In this document: positions 33,228 to 41,233 of the stretch, in pieces
Numbering within the stretch: the stretch's first letter is position 1
Layout of the letters: each line of letters opens with the position of its first letter
Assembly: GCF_001423425.1 (NCBI RefSeq)
Contig: NZ_LMNX01000007.1
Coordinates: 37,552-101,551, forward strand
DNA from: Rhizobium sp. Leaf306
Lineage (GTDB): Bacteria; Pseudomonadota; Alphaproteobacteria; Rhizobiales; Rhizobiaceae
Length of the DNA stretch: 64,000 nucleotides
Reading direction: 5' to 3'
Made by a program: the position numbers and the translations under genes
Notes under the pieces: model-generated
Database searches by the model: none
Seen by the model: the letters and a program-made list of their open reading frames with translations, nothing else
Told to the model about the DNA's origin: nothing

Positions 33228-34511
33228 ATGCTGGTGAGTGATCGTGTTTCCACGCAATCTGGCGACAGCGCCGTCAAAGCGCCGTCACGTGTCCGCGGCA
33301 AGGAGCAGAGGCTTCTGCGCGCGGGATACATCCCTTTGATGGATGCCGCGATCCTGATCGTTGCAGCCGAGCTCGGCTTTGCGGAAAGGGAGGGACTGCG
33401 TCTCGAACTGGTACGGGATGTCACCTGGGCCAATGTGCGGGACCGGCTGGCGTTTCGTCAGTTCGACATTGCCCATATGCTGTCGCCGATGCCGGTCGCC
33501 TCCATGCTGGGGCTGGGATCCAATCCTTCGCCGACGATCACACCCTTTTCGCTTGGCCGCGGCGGCAATGCCATCACGCTGTCGGCGCGGATCTTCGAGC
33601 GGATGAAGTCGTTGACGGGGCTTGCCGATGATGCGGGCGCGCTTGCCAATGCGAAGGCTCTCGCGGCTCTACTCGCCGACATGCGCGCCCGCGGCGAAGC
33701 CATGCCGACGCTTGGCATGACCTATCCGTTTTCCTCGCACAATTACGAGTTCCGCTACTGGCTGGCAGCTGGCGGCATCAATCCGGACCGCGACGTCAAG
33801 CTGGTCGTAGTGCCGCCGCCGCTGACATCCGATGCGCTTTCGGCAGGCGCGATCGATGGATTTTGCGTCGGTGCGCCCTGGAACATGATCGCCTCTGAAC
33901 GCGGGACTGGCAGGATCGTCGCGGCCAAGCAGGACATATGGCCTCTGGCGCCGGAGAAAGTGTTGGGCATGCGGCCGGAATGGGCTGAGACCAATGCCGA
34001 TACGGTGTCGCGCCTCATCGTTGCGCTCGACAGGGCAGCGCGGTGGTGCGACGACGCCCAGAATCACAACGAACTCGCAGAGATCCTCAGCGCCCCCGAT
34101 TATATCGCGGCGCCGACGAGCATTATCCGCAGTGTCCTCAGCGGCGAATTCAGTCTGGATGCGCAGGGCACGACGCGGGTCGTTCCCGACTACTTTCTCT
34201 ACCACGGCAAGGCGGCAAACTATCCGCGGCCGGACCAGGCAAGCTGGATCTACAGCCAGATGATCCGCTGGGGGCAGGCTGATTTCAGCGAAGAAGGCAT
34301 GGCACGGGTCACGAGCGCCTTCCGGCCCGACCTCTACGAGATGGCGCTGGGCGCAAACGCGGCCACCCCGGATGAGCCGGGCGAACGAAGTGCATCGGGA
34401 TATGATGGCTTCATGGACGGGGAGATTTTCGACCCTCGTGATGTGCAGGCCTATGCGGAGCGTTTTGCGGTTCGCTCGACGTCATCAGGCGACGACGTGA
34501 CCGAAGCGTAA
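33228..34511 (+). CDS. nasS: nitrate-sensing NasS protein (NrtA/CmpA-like, cytoplasmic)
   Basis: The 427-residue protein is of the NrtA/CmpA binding-protein fold (AGYIPLMDAAILIVAAELGF, AHMLSPMPVASMLGLG, MTYPFSSHNYEFRYWLAAGGI, DGFCVGAPWN) but has no signal peptide, which distinguishes NasS from the transport protein NrtA. NasS binds nitrate or nitrite in the cytosol and releases NasT so that the nas leader is read through. It lies 19 bases after nasT. The exact start is open: ATG 33228 or GTG 33234. Confidence 0.9.
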   Translation: MLVSDRVSTQSGDSAVKAPSRVRGKEQRLLRAGYIPLMDAAILIVAAELGFAEREGLRLELVRDVTWANVRDRLAFRQFDIAHMLSPMPVASMLGLGSNPSPTITPFSLGRGGNAITLSARIFERMKSLTGLADDAGALANAKALAALLADMRARGEAMPTLGMTYPFSSHNYEFRYWLAAGGINPDRDVKLVVVPPPLTSDALSAGAIDGFCVGAPWNMIASERGTGRIVAAKQDIWPLAPEKVLGMRPEWAETNADTVSRLIVALDRAARWCDDAQNHNELAEILSAPDYIAAPTSIIRSVLSGEFSLDAQGTTRVVPDYFLYHGKAANYPRPDQASWIYSQMIRWGQADFSEEGMARVTSAFRPDLYEMALGANAATPDEPGERSASGYDGFMDGEIFDPRDVQAYAERFAVRSTSSGDDVTEA

Positions 34512-34655
34512 TCGCGCGGTGCGCAAAGCTAAGGCATCTGCATCGAAAGTCAGGCTTCATAACGTGCAGCGCCGTTTTCGCCGCGATTGGTCGCGCATTC
34601 GGCAACTGCCGGAAAATGCGAGCTAATAGTTCTCGTTGATGGCTGGATTTCGAGC

Positions 34656-34671
34656 TGGCACGATGTTTGCT
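34656..34671 (+). promoter_or_regulatory. sigma-54 promoter of the nitrate assimilation operon
   Basis: TGGCACGATGTTTGCT is a full match to the RpoN consensus (TGGCACG, four bases, TTGCT), with GG at 34657-34658 and GC at 34669-34670, ten bases apart. Transcription should begin near 34682, exactly at the start of the first leader hairpin. An NtrC-type activator is expected, but no convincing NtrC site was picked out upstream. Confidence 0.85.
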
Positions 34672-34681
34672 TGTATCTAAT

Positions 34682-34820
34682 TGTCCGCGGTCAATGGCGA
34701 TCGCAGGACAGATGAGCGCCCGATCAGGCGCAAATACCCATCCGACACCGACGTCGCATGCTCCCTTGCCGTCCGGCGCTTATCGCCCGGACCCGGCAGA
34801 CGAGCACGCGGCGTTTTTTT
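34682..34820 (+). promoter_or_regulatory. NasT-responsive (ANTAR) antitermination leader
   Basis: The first hairpin has stems TGTCC/GGACA (34682-34686, 34706-34710) and GCGGTC/GATCGC (34687-34692, 34699-34704) around the hexaloop AATGGC at 34693-34698, with A at position 1 and G at position 4 as ANTAR proteins require. A second hairpin, GCGCC/GGCGC (34716-34720, 34727-34731), has a hexaloop CGATCA that does not fit this rule. A GC-rich stem region then ends in seven T at 34814-34820, the presumed terminator, 38 bases before nrtA. Confidence 0.75.
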
Positions 34821-34858
34821 GTTTCCGGATCTCCGTCACACCAGAGGGGCACAACGCT

Positions 34859-36157
34859 ATGACGAAGACTACAGGAATGAACATCAACCGCCGGCAGATC
34901 CTGAAGATCAGTTCTGCCGTTGCTCTGGCAAGTGCTGTGCGTGCCGCATTTCCGTCCGGCGCCTTCGCCGCCTCGGCAGGTCCGGAAGTCAGCGGCCTCA
35001 AGATCGGCTACATCGCGCTTACCGACGCCGCGCCGCTGATCATTGCGCAGGAAAAAGGCCTGTTTGCCAAGCATGGTCTGCCGGATGTGGAAGTGCTCAA
35101 ACAGGCATCCTGGGGCGCGACGCGCGACAATCTCGTGCTCGGCGGTGCCGCCAACGGCATCGACGGTGCGCATATCCTCACCCCGTTGCCCTATCTCATG
35201 TCCACCGGCAAGGTGACCCAGAACAACGTACCGGTGCCAATGTCGATCGTTGCCCGCCTCAACCTCGACAGCCAAGGCATTTCGGTTGCCAAGGAATATG
35301 CCGGGACCGGGGTCCAGCTCGATGCTTCCAAGCTGCGGGGGGCGTTTGCCGCCAAGAAGGCTGCCGGCAGCGAGATCAAGGTCGCCATGACATTTCCCGG
35401 CGGCACCCATGATCTCTGGATCCGCTACTGGCTTGCCGCCGGCGGCATCGATCCGGACAAGGACGTGTCGACGATCGTGGTGCCGCCGCCGCAGATGGTG
35501 GCGAACATGAAGGTCGGCAACATGGACGCCTTCTGCGTCGGCGAGCCTTGGAACGAGCAGCTCGTCAACCAGGGTATCGGCTTCACTGCCTGCACCACCG
35601 GCGAGATGTGGAAAGGTCATCCGGAAAAAGCGCTCGGGCTTCGCTCCGACTGGATCGAGAAGAACCCGAATGCCGCGCGTGCGCTGATGATGGCCGTCAT
35701 GGAAGCCCAGATGTGGGCCGACAGCATGGACAACAAGGAAGAGATGGCCGCCATTCTTGGCAAGCGCCAGTGGTTCAACGTCCCGCCGAAGGATGTCGCC
35801 GGCCGCCTCAAGGGCACCATCAACTACGGCAACGGGCGCCTTGTCGAGAATACCGGGCTGGAGATGAAGTTCTGGAAGGACCATGCCTCCTATCCGTTCA
35901 AGAGCCACGACGCCTGGTTCCTCACCGAGAACGTCCGCTGGGGCAAGTTCGCACCCGATACCGACATCAAGGCGCTGGTCGACAAGGTCAACCGCGAGGA
36001 CATCTGGCGCGCGGCAGCAGCCGATCTGGGCATTGCTGCCGCCGACATTCCGGCGTCGAGCTCGCGTGGAAAAGAGACCTTCTTCGACGGCAAGGTCTTC
36101 GATCCGGAAAACCCGAAGGCCTATCTCGAGAGCCTGACGATCAAGGCAAGTGCCTGA
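34859..36157 (+). CDS. nrtA: nitrate ABC transporter, substrate-binding protein
   Basis: The 432-residue protein carries a Tat-like N-terminus (INRRQILKI, hydrophobic core, AFAASA) and the NrtA/CmpA fold: LKIGYIALTDAAPLIIAQEK, GAHILTPLPYLMSTG, AMTFPGGTHDLWIRYWLAAGG and AFCVGEPWNEQ. It should bind nitrate (and perhaps nitrite or cyanate) in the periplasm. ATG 34859 with AGAGGGG upstream is used; a frame start at 34667 would put the leader RNA inside the protein. It is the first gene of the nas operon, and a strong hairpin follows it. Confidence 0.9.
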   Translation: MTKTTGMNINRRQILKISSAVALASAVRAAFPSGAFAASAGPEVSGLKIGYIALTDAAPLIIAQEKGLFAKHGLPDVEVLKQASWGATRDNLVLGGAANGIDGAHILTPLPYLMSTGKVTQNNVPVPMSIVARLNLDSQGISVAKEYAGTGVQLDASKLRGAFAAKKAAGSEIKVAMTFPGGTHDLWIRYWLAAGGIDPDKDVSTIVVPPPQMVANMKVGNMDAFCVGEPWNEQLVNQGIGFTACTTGEMWKGHPEKALGLRSDWIEKNPNAARALMMAVMEAQMWADSMDNKEEMAAILGKRQWFNVPPKDVAGRLKGTINYGNGRLVENTGLEMKFWKDHASYPFKSHDAWFLTENVRWGKFAPDTDIKALVDKVNREDIWRAAAADLGIAAADIPASSSRGKETFFDGKVFDPENPKAYLESLTIKASA

Positions 36158-36163
36158 AGCAGC

Positions 36164-36193
36164 GGCCCCTCACGCGGCAGCGCATGGGGGGCC
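36164..36193 (+). repeat. intercistronic hairpin between nrtA and nrtB
   Basis: GGCCCCTCA (36164-36172) pairs over nine positions (one G-T) with TGGGGGGCC (36185-36193) around a 12-base loop, followed by TGTTTTG. It could be a leaky terminator or a 3' stabiliser that keeps nrtA mRNA in excess. Confidence 0.65.
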
Positions 36194-36231
36194 TGTTTTG
36201 TCCAGAACGAACATCACTTGAAGGGATCACC

Positions 36232-37137
36232 ATGACTGCAACAGCCCGCAAGTCAGACCAGGCGACAACGCCAGAAACGCCGGCGGCGTCGGAGAAAAGC
36301 GCGACCGTTGTCATGATGGTGCAGCCCTCAGCCCGCAAGCTCAACATCCGGCGCGCCGCCACTGCCGTCTGTCGCAACGTACTGCCGCCGCTGGTGGTGC
36401 TGATCGCGCTCCTCGCCATCTGGCAGATCGCCTGCTCCGGTGCTGGCGCTACTTTGCCACCGCCATCGCAGGTCTGGATCGACAGCTATGACCTGATCGC
36501 CCATCCGTTCTTCGATTTCGGGCCGCAGGACATAGGTCTTGCTTGGCGCGTGCTGATCTCGCTTCAGCGTGTCGCGATCGGCTTCGGGCTTGCAGCAGTG
36601 GTCGGCGTCTTCCTCGGCGCCCTTGTCGGCCAATCGGTCTGGGCCATGCGCGGCCTCGACCCGATCTTCCAGATCCTGCGCACTGTTCCACCACTCGCCT
36701 GGCTGCCGCTCTCGCTCGCCGCCTTCCAGAATTCCAATCCGTCCGCGATCTTCGTCATCTTCATCACCTCGATCTGGCCTGTCATCATCAACACCGCGGT
36801 CGGCGTGCGCAACATTCCGGATGACTATCGCAACATCGCCCGGGTCCTGCGCCTCAATCAGCTCGAATTCTTCATCCGCATCATGGTGCCGGCGGCAGCC
36901 CCTTACATCTTCACCGGCCTTCGCATCGGCATCGGCCTGTCGTGGCTTGCCATCGTGGCGGCGGAAATGCTGACCGGCGGCGTCGGCATCGGCTTCTTCA
37001 TCTGGGATGCGTGGAATTCCTCACGCCTCACCGACATCATCGTGGCGCTCGCCTATATCGGCGTGACCGGCTTCGTCCTCGACAAGCTGGTGGGTCTGCT
37101 CGGCTCGATCGTCACCCGCGGCACCGCCAGGAATTGA
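36232..37137 (+). CDS. nrtB: nitrate ABC transporter, permease
   Basis: The 301-residue membrane protein is of the NrtB/TauC family: LDPIFQILRTVPPLAWLPLSLAAF is the family signature and NIARVLRLNQLEFFIRIMVPAAAPYIFTG is the EAA-type loop. The 45-residue polar N-terminal stretch before the first helix is longer than usual, but the AAGGG site before ATG 36232 supports the start. It forms the channel with NrtC and receives nitrate from NrtA. Confidence 0.9.
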   Translation: MTATARKSDQATTPETPAASEKSATVVMMVQPSARKLNIRRAATAVCRNVLPPLVVLIALLAIWQIACSGAGATLPPPSQVWIDSYDLIAHPFFDFGPQDIGLAWRVLISLQRVAIGFGLAAVVGVFLGALVGQSVWAMRGLDPIFQILRTVPPLAWLPLSLAAFQNSNPSAIFVIFITSIWPVIINTAVGVRNIPDDYRNIARVLRLNQLEFFIRIMVPAAAPYIFTGLRIGIGLSWLAIVAAEMLTGGVGIGFFIWDAWNSSRLTDIIVALAYIGVTGFVLDKLVGLLGSIVTRGTARN

Positions 37138-37147
37138 GGAGACGGCC

Positions 37148-37945
37148 ATGAGCGCCTACCTGAAAATCGATCACGTCGACAAGAACTTCGAACGCGCCGG
37201 CACAACAACAGAGGTGCTGAAGGACATCTCGCTCACCATCGACAAGGGCGAGTTCGTCTCCATCATCGGCCATTCCGGTTGTGGCAAGTCGACCCTGCTG
37301 AACCTGATCGCCGGCTTGACGCGGGTTTCCGCCGGTGCCGTCCTGCTCGAAAACGTAGAGGTCAATGCGCCGGGCCCGGAACGCGCCGTCGTTTTCCAGA
37401 ACCATTCGCTGCTGCCCTGGCTGACCGTCTATGAAAACGTCAATCTTGCGGTCTCCAAGGTTTTCTCCGGCAGGAAGACGCGGGCCGAAAAGCATGACTG
37501 GGTGATGCGCAACCTGGACCTCGTCCAGATGGGGCATGCCAAGGAGAAGCGCCCTTCCGAAATTTCCGGCGGTATGAAGCAGCGCGTCGGCATTGCCCGG
37601 GCGCTCGCCATGGAACCGAAGATCCTCCTGCTCGACGAACCTTTCGGCGCGCTCGATGCGCTTACCCGCGCCCATCTGCAGGATGCGGTGATGGAGATCC
37701 ATTCCCGCCTTGGCAACACGATGATCATGATCACCCATGACGTCGACGAGGCCGTGCTGCTCTCCGACCGCATCGTCATGATGACCAACGGCCCGGCCGC
37801 CCGCATCGGTGAAGTGCTTGACGTGCCCATCCCGCGGGTGCGCGACCGCATCGCGCTCGCGGCCGACCGAACCTACCTCAAGTCCCGCGAAGCTGTGCTG
37901 AAGTTCCTCTACGAACGTCACCGCTTCGTCGAAGCTGCGGAGTAA
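37148..37945 (+). CDS. nrtC: nitrate ABC transporter, ATP-binding protein (NrtD/NrtC type)
   Basis: The 265-residue ATPase has Walker A GHSGCGKST, Q-loop FQNHSLLPWLTV, signature ISGGMKQRVGIARAL, Walker B ILLLDEPFGALDAL and switch ITHDVDEA. It lacks the NrtA-like C-terminal domain of cyanobacterial NrtC and so corresponds in build to NrtD; the symbol nrtC is used as is common in proteobacterial operons. GGAG precedes the start at 37148. nirB begins five bases after its stop. Confidence 0.9.
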   Translation: MSAYLKIDHVDKNFERAGTTTEVLKDISLTIDKGEFVSIIGHSGCGKSTLLNLIAGLTRVSAGAVLLENVEVNAPGPERAVVFQNHSLLPWLTVYENVNLAVSKVFSGRKTRAEKHDWVMRNLDLVQMGHAKEKRPSEISGGMKQRVGIARALAMEPKILLLDEPFGALDALTRAHLQDAVMEIHSRLGNTMIMITHDVDEAVLLSDRIVMMTNGPAARIGEVLDVPIPRVRDRIALAADRTYLKSREAVLKFLYERHRFVEAAE

Positions 37946-37950
37946 CCGAC

Positions 37951-40398
37951 ATGACGGAAAAGATCGTTATCATCGGCAACGGCATGGCGCCCGGTCGCAT
38001 GCTGGAAGAGCTCTTCGAAAAGGCCCCCGGTCGTTTCGACGTGACCATCTTTAACGCCGAACCGCGCGTCAACTATGACCGCATCATGCTCTCGCCGGTG
38101 CTTTCGGGCGAGAAGTGCTACGACGATATCGTCATCCACAATGACCATTGGTACGCCAGCCATGGCGTGACACTGCACAAGGGTGCAAGGGTCACTGAGA
38201 TCGACCGCCAGGCGAAGACGGTCACCTCGGCCAACGGCATCACCGCAGCCTATGACAAGCTTGTCATCGCCACCGGTTCTCTCCCGTTCATCATCCCGGT
38301 TCCGGGTCACCAATTGCCCGGCGTTCTCGCCTACCGCGATCTCGCCGATGTCGAGAAGATGGTCGAGATTGCGGGCGCCAAGGGCCGCGCCATCGTCATC
38401 GGCGCCGGGCTGCTGGGCTTGGAGGCTGCTTACGGGCTGAAGCGGCAGGGCATGGAGGTGACCGTCATTCACCTCAACCCGACCATCATGGACCGTCAGC
38501 TCGATCCGCCGGCCGCCTATCTGCTCGAAAAGGCGCTGACCGAACGCGGCATCGACATCATCACCAAGGCCAATACCAAGCGGATCCTCGGCACCGACAA
38601 GGTCGAGGGTATCGAGCTGGATGACGGCCGCGTCATCACCGGCGCTATGGTGATCATGGCCGTCGGCATCCGCCCGGCCTCGAGCCTTGCCAAGGATGCC
38701 GGCATCGCCGTCAACCGCGGCATCGTCGTCGACGACGGGATGATGACCTCTGACCCGAACGTCTTTTCGCTCGGCGAATGCGCCGAACATCGCGGCATCT
38801 GCTATGGGCTCGTTGCGCCCCTTTATGAGGCCGCAAGGGTTCTCGCTGATCGCCTCATCGGCGGGACCAGCGAATATCATGGCTCCGTCGTCAACACGAA
38901 GCTCAAGGTCACCGGCATCAACCTGTTTTCGGCAGGCGATTTTGCCGAAGCGCCGGACCGCGAGGAAATCGTGCTGCGCGATGCGTCCGCTGGCATCTAC
39001 AAGCGGCTGGTGCTCAAGGACAATCGCATCATCGGCGCGGTACTCTACGGCGAGACGGCGGATGGCTCTTGGTTCTTCGACCTGATGAAACGCGGGACGG
39101 ATATCTCGCAAATGCGCGACACCCTGATATTCGGCCAGTCCTACCAGGGAGGGTCTCCGCTGGACCCTATGGCGGCCGTTGCAGCCTTGCCGGATGATGC
39201 GGAAATCTGCGGCTGCAACGGCGTCTGCAAGGGCAAGATCACCACGACCATCACCGGCAAGGGTCTGACCTCGCTGGATGACGTCCGCGCCCATACAAAG
39301 GCATCCGCTTCCTGCGGCTCCTGCACCGGGCTCGTCGAGCAGGTGATGGCGCTGACGCTGGGCGATGCCTACAATCCGGCCGCCGTCACGCCGATGTGCA
39401 CCTGTACCGAACTTGGCCACGACGACGTCCGCCGCCTGATCAAGGCGAAGACCCTGAAGACCATTCCGGCCGTGATGCAGGAACTGGAGTGGAGGACCTC
39501 CTGCGGCTGCGCCAAATGCCGCCCTGCGCTCAACTACTACCTCGTCTGCGACTGGCCGGACGAATATGCCGACGACTACCAGTCGCGCTATATCAACGAG
39601 CGTGTGCATGCCAACATCCAGAAGGATGGCACCTATTCGGTCGTGCCGCGCATGTGGGGCGGCGTCACCAATGCGGCGGAACTTCGCGCCATCGCCGATG
39701 TCGTCGACAAGTTCGAAATACCGATGGTGAAGGTGACCGGCGGCCAGCGCATCGATTTGCTCGGCATCGAGAAGGAAGATCTGCCGGCCGTCTGGGCCGA
39801 CCTCGGCAAGGCCGGATTCATCTCGGGTCAGGCCTATGCCAAAGGCTTGCGCACGGTAAAAACCTGCGTCGGTTCCGACTGGTGCCGCTTCGGCACGCAG
39901 GATTCGACGGGGTTCGGCATTCGCGTCGAGAAGTTCATGTGGGGCTCGTGGACGCCGGCCAAACTGAAGCTTGCCGTCTCCGGCTGTCCGCGCAACTGCG
40001 CCGAGGCCACCTGCAAGGATATCGGCGTGATCTGCGTCGACAGCGGTTTCGAGATCCATTTCGCCGGTGCCGCCGGTCTCGATATCAAGGGCACGGATGT
40101 TTTGGGTTTGGTGAAAACCGAGGATGAGGCGCTGGAGCATATCGTGGCGCTCACCCAGATGTATCGGGAGCAGGGCCGTTACCTTGAGCGCATCTACAAA
40201 TGGGCCAAACGCATCGGCCATGACGAGATCCGCCGCCAGATCATGGGCGATCCCGAAAAACGCCGTGCCTATTACGACCGCTTCGTCTTCTCCCAGACAT
40301 TCGCCCAGGTCGACCCCTGGTCGGAGCGTGTCTCGGGCAAGGACAAGCACGAGTTCAAGCCCATGGCGACCATCAGCTACAACCAGGCAGCGGAGTGA
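37951..40398 (+). CDS. nirB: assimilatory nitrite reductase [NAD(P)H], large subunit
   Basis: The 815-residue protein has two nucleotide-binding folds at the N-terminus (IVIIGNGMAPGRMLEEL for FAD; AIVIGAGLLGLEAAYGLKR for NAD(P)H), two BFD-type [2Fe-2S] regions (CGCNGVCKGKI and CGSC; a second CGCAKC), and a C-terminal siroheme/4Fe-4S half with CVGSDWCRFG and SGCPRNCAEATC, whose cysteines coordinate the coupled cluster. It reduces nitrite to ammonium with six electrons in the cytosol. Length agrees with the family. nirD follows four bases later. Confidence 0.95.
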   Translation: MTEKIVIIGNGMAPGRMLEELFEKAPGRFDVTIFNAEPRVNYDRIMLSPVLSGEKCYDDIVIHNDHWYASHGVTLHKGARVTEIDRQAKTVTSANGITAAYDKLVIATGSLPFIIPVPGHQLPGVLAYRDLADVEKMVEIAGAKGRAIVIGAGLLGLEAAYGLKRQGMEVTVIHLNPTIMDRQLDPPAAYLLEKALTERGIDIITKANTKRILGTDKVEGIELDDGRVITGAMVIMAVGIRPASSLAKDAGIAVNRGIVVDDGMMTSDPNVFSLGECAEHRGICYGLVAPLYEAARVLADRLIGGTSEYHGSVVNTKLKVTGINLFSAGDFAEAPDREEIVLRDASAGIYKRLVLKDNRIIGAVLYGETADGSWFFDLMKRGTDISQMRDTLIFGQSYQGGSPLDPMAAVAALPDDAEICGCNGVCKGKITTTITGKGLTSLDDVRAHTKASASCGSCTGLVEQVMALTLGDAYNPAAVTPMCTCTELGHDDVRRLIKAKTLKTIPAVMQELEWRTSCGCAKCRPALNYYLVCDWPDEYADDYQSRYINERVHANIQKDGTYSVVPRMWGGVTNAAELRAIADVVDKFEIPMVKVTGGQRIDLLGIEKEDLPAVWADLGKAGFISGQAYAKGLRTVKTCVGSDWCRFGTQDSTGFGIRVEKFMWGSWTPAKLKLAVSGCPRNCAEATCKDIGVICVDSGFEIHFAGAAGLDIKGTDVLGLVKTEDEALEHIVALTQMYREQGRYLERIYKWAKRIGHDEIRRQIMGDPEKRRAYYDRFVFSQTFAQVDPWSERVSGKDKHEFKPMATISYNQAAE

Positions 40399-40402
40399 GG
40401 CG

Positions 40403-40738
40403 ATGAACAGCAACTGGATGACGATCGGTCGAATCGACGACATTCCGCTGCGCGGGGCGCGTTGCGTAAAGACGCCGCAGGGCAAGGTTGCCGTGTTTCG
40501 CACGGCCGAAAACGAGGTCTTTGCAATCGAGGACCGTTGCCCGCACAAGGGCGGTCCGCTCTCCCAGGGCATCGTCCATGGCAAGGCCGTGACCTGCCCC
40601 TTGCACAACTGGGTGATCTCGCTTGAGAGCGGCCGCGCACTCGGCGCCGACGAAGGCTCCGTCGCGACACTGCCGCTGCGCAACACGGACGGCGAATTGT
40701 CCATCCTCCTGGAGAGGCGGCTGGAAGCGGCCGAGTAA
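40403..40738 (+). CDS. nirD: assimilatory nitrite reductase, small subunit (Rieske-like)
   Basis: The 111-residue protein has the Rieske [2Fe-2S] ligands in CPHKGGPLSQG and CPLHNWVISL. NirD proteins share this fold, and this one keeps all four Cys/His ligands, as do the versions fused to fungal and some bacterial nitrite reductases. It serves with NirB in nitrite reduction. GTGAGG, overlapping the nirB stop, provides the ribosome site for ATG 40403. Confidence 0.93.
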   Translation: MNSNWMTIGRIDDIPLRGARCVKTPQGKVAVFRTAENEVFAIEDRCPHKGGPLSQGIVHGKAVTCPLHNWVISLESGRALGADEGSVATLPLRNTDGELSILLERRLEAAE

Positions 40739-40770
40739 ACACCCCCATCCTGCATATTCCCAAGGAGGCG

Positions 40771-41217
40771 ATGATGCTGTCAAAATCAGACGTGACCGAG
40801 ATGATCTACGAGAAGAAGCGGCAGGCCGGCCTGAGCTGGGCCTCGATTGCCGAAGGGATCGGCATGAGCGAGGTATTTGTTACCTCGGCCTGCCTTGGAA
40901 TGAATGCGCTGCCACGCGTGAAGGCCGATCTTCTGGTGCGCGATCTCGGTCTGCCCCAGGAATGTGCTGTCGTCCTGGCGGAGTTCCCGACCAAGGTCTG
41001 GGGTCGCGATATCCCTACCGATCCCTGCATCTACCGGCTCTACGAGATCGTTGGAGTTTACGGCGAGACCCTGAAAGAGCTCATCCAGGAGAAATGCGGT
41101 AACGGCATCATGAGCGCCATCGATTTTGACATGGTGGTGGAGAAGGTTGCCAATCCGAAGGGCGACCGCATTGAGATTCGCATGAGCGGAAAATATCTCG
41201 GTTACAATAGTTGGTGA
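40771..41217 (+). CDS. cynS: cyanate hydratase (cyanase)
   Basis: The 148-residue protein has the cyanase layout: an N-terminal helical domain (KSDVTEMIYEKKRQAGLSWA) and the C-terminal catalytic domain. The catalytic Arg89, Glu92 and Ser115 are visible in YRLYEI and GIMSAIDFD, equivalent to E. coli Arg96, Glu99 and Ser122. Cyanase turns cyanate and bicarbonate into ammonia and CO2. It lies between nirD and nasA, an unusual place, so cyanate becomes another nitrogen source of this operon. No carbonic anhydrase (cynT) gene is nearby. AAGGAGG at 40762-40768 fits ATG 40774 better than 40771. Confidence 0.95.
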   Translation: MMLSKSDVTEMIYEKKRQAGLSWASIAEGIGMSEVFVTSACLGMNALPRVKADLLVRDLGLPQECAVVLAEFPTKVWGRDIPTDPCIYRLYEIVGVYGETLKELIQEKCGNGIMSAIDFDMVVEKVANPKGDRIEIRMSGKYLGYNSW

Positions 41218-41233
41218 GATGCGGGAAGCCACC

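Noticed and set aside
34667..34858. An N-terminal extension of NrtA starting at 34667
   Set aside because: It would overlap the -12 box and the whole leader RNA and would put 64 residues before a clear signal sequence.
37918..40755. A 945-codon open frame on the minus strand opposite nirB
   Set aside because: It is the GC-rich shadow of nirB/nirD; its translation is rich in H, D, R and G and has no domain pattern, while the plus strand encodes complete known enzymes.
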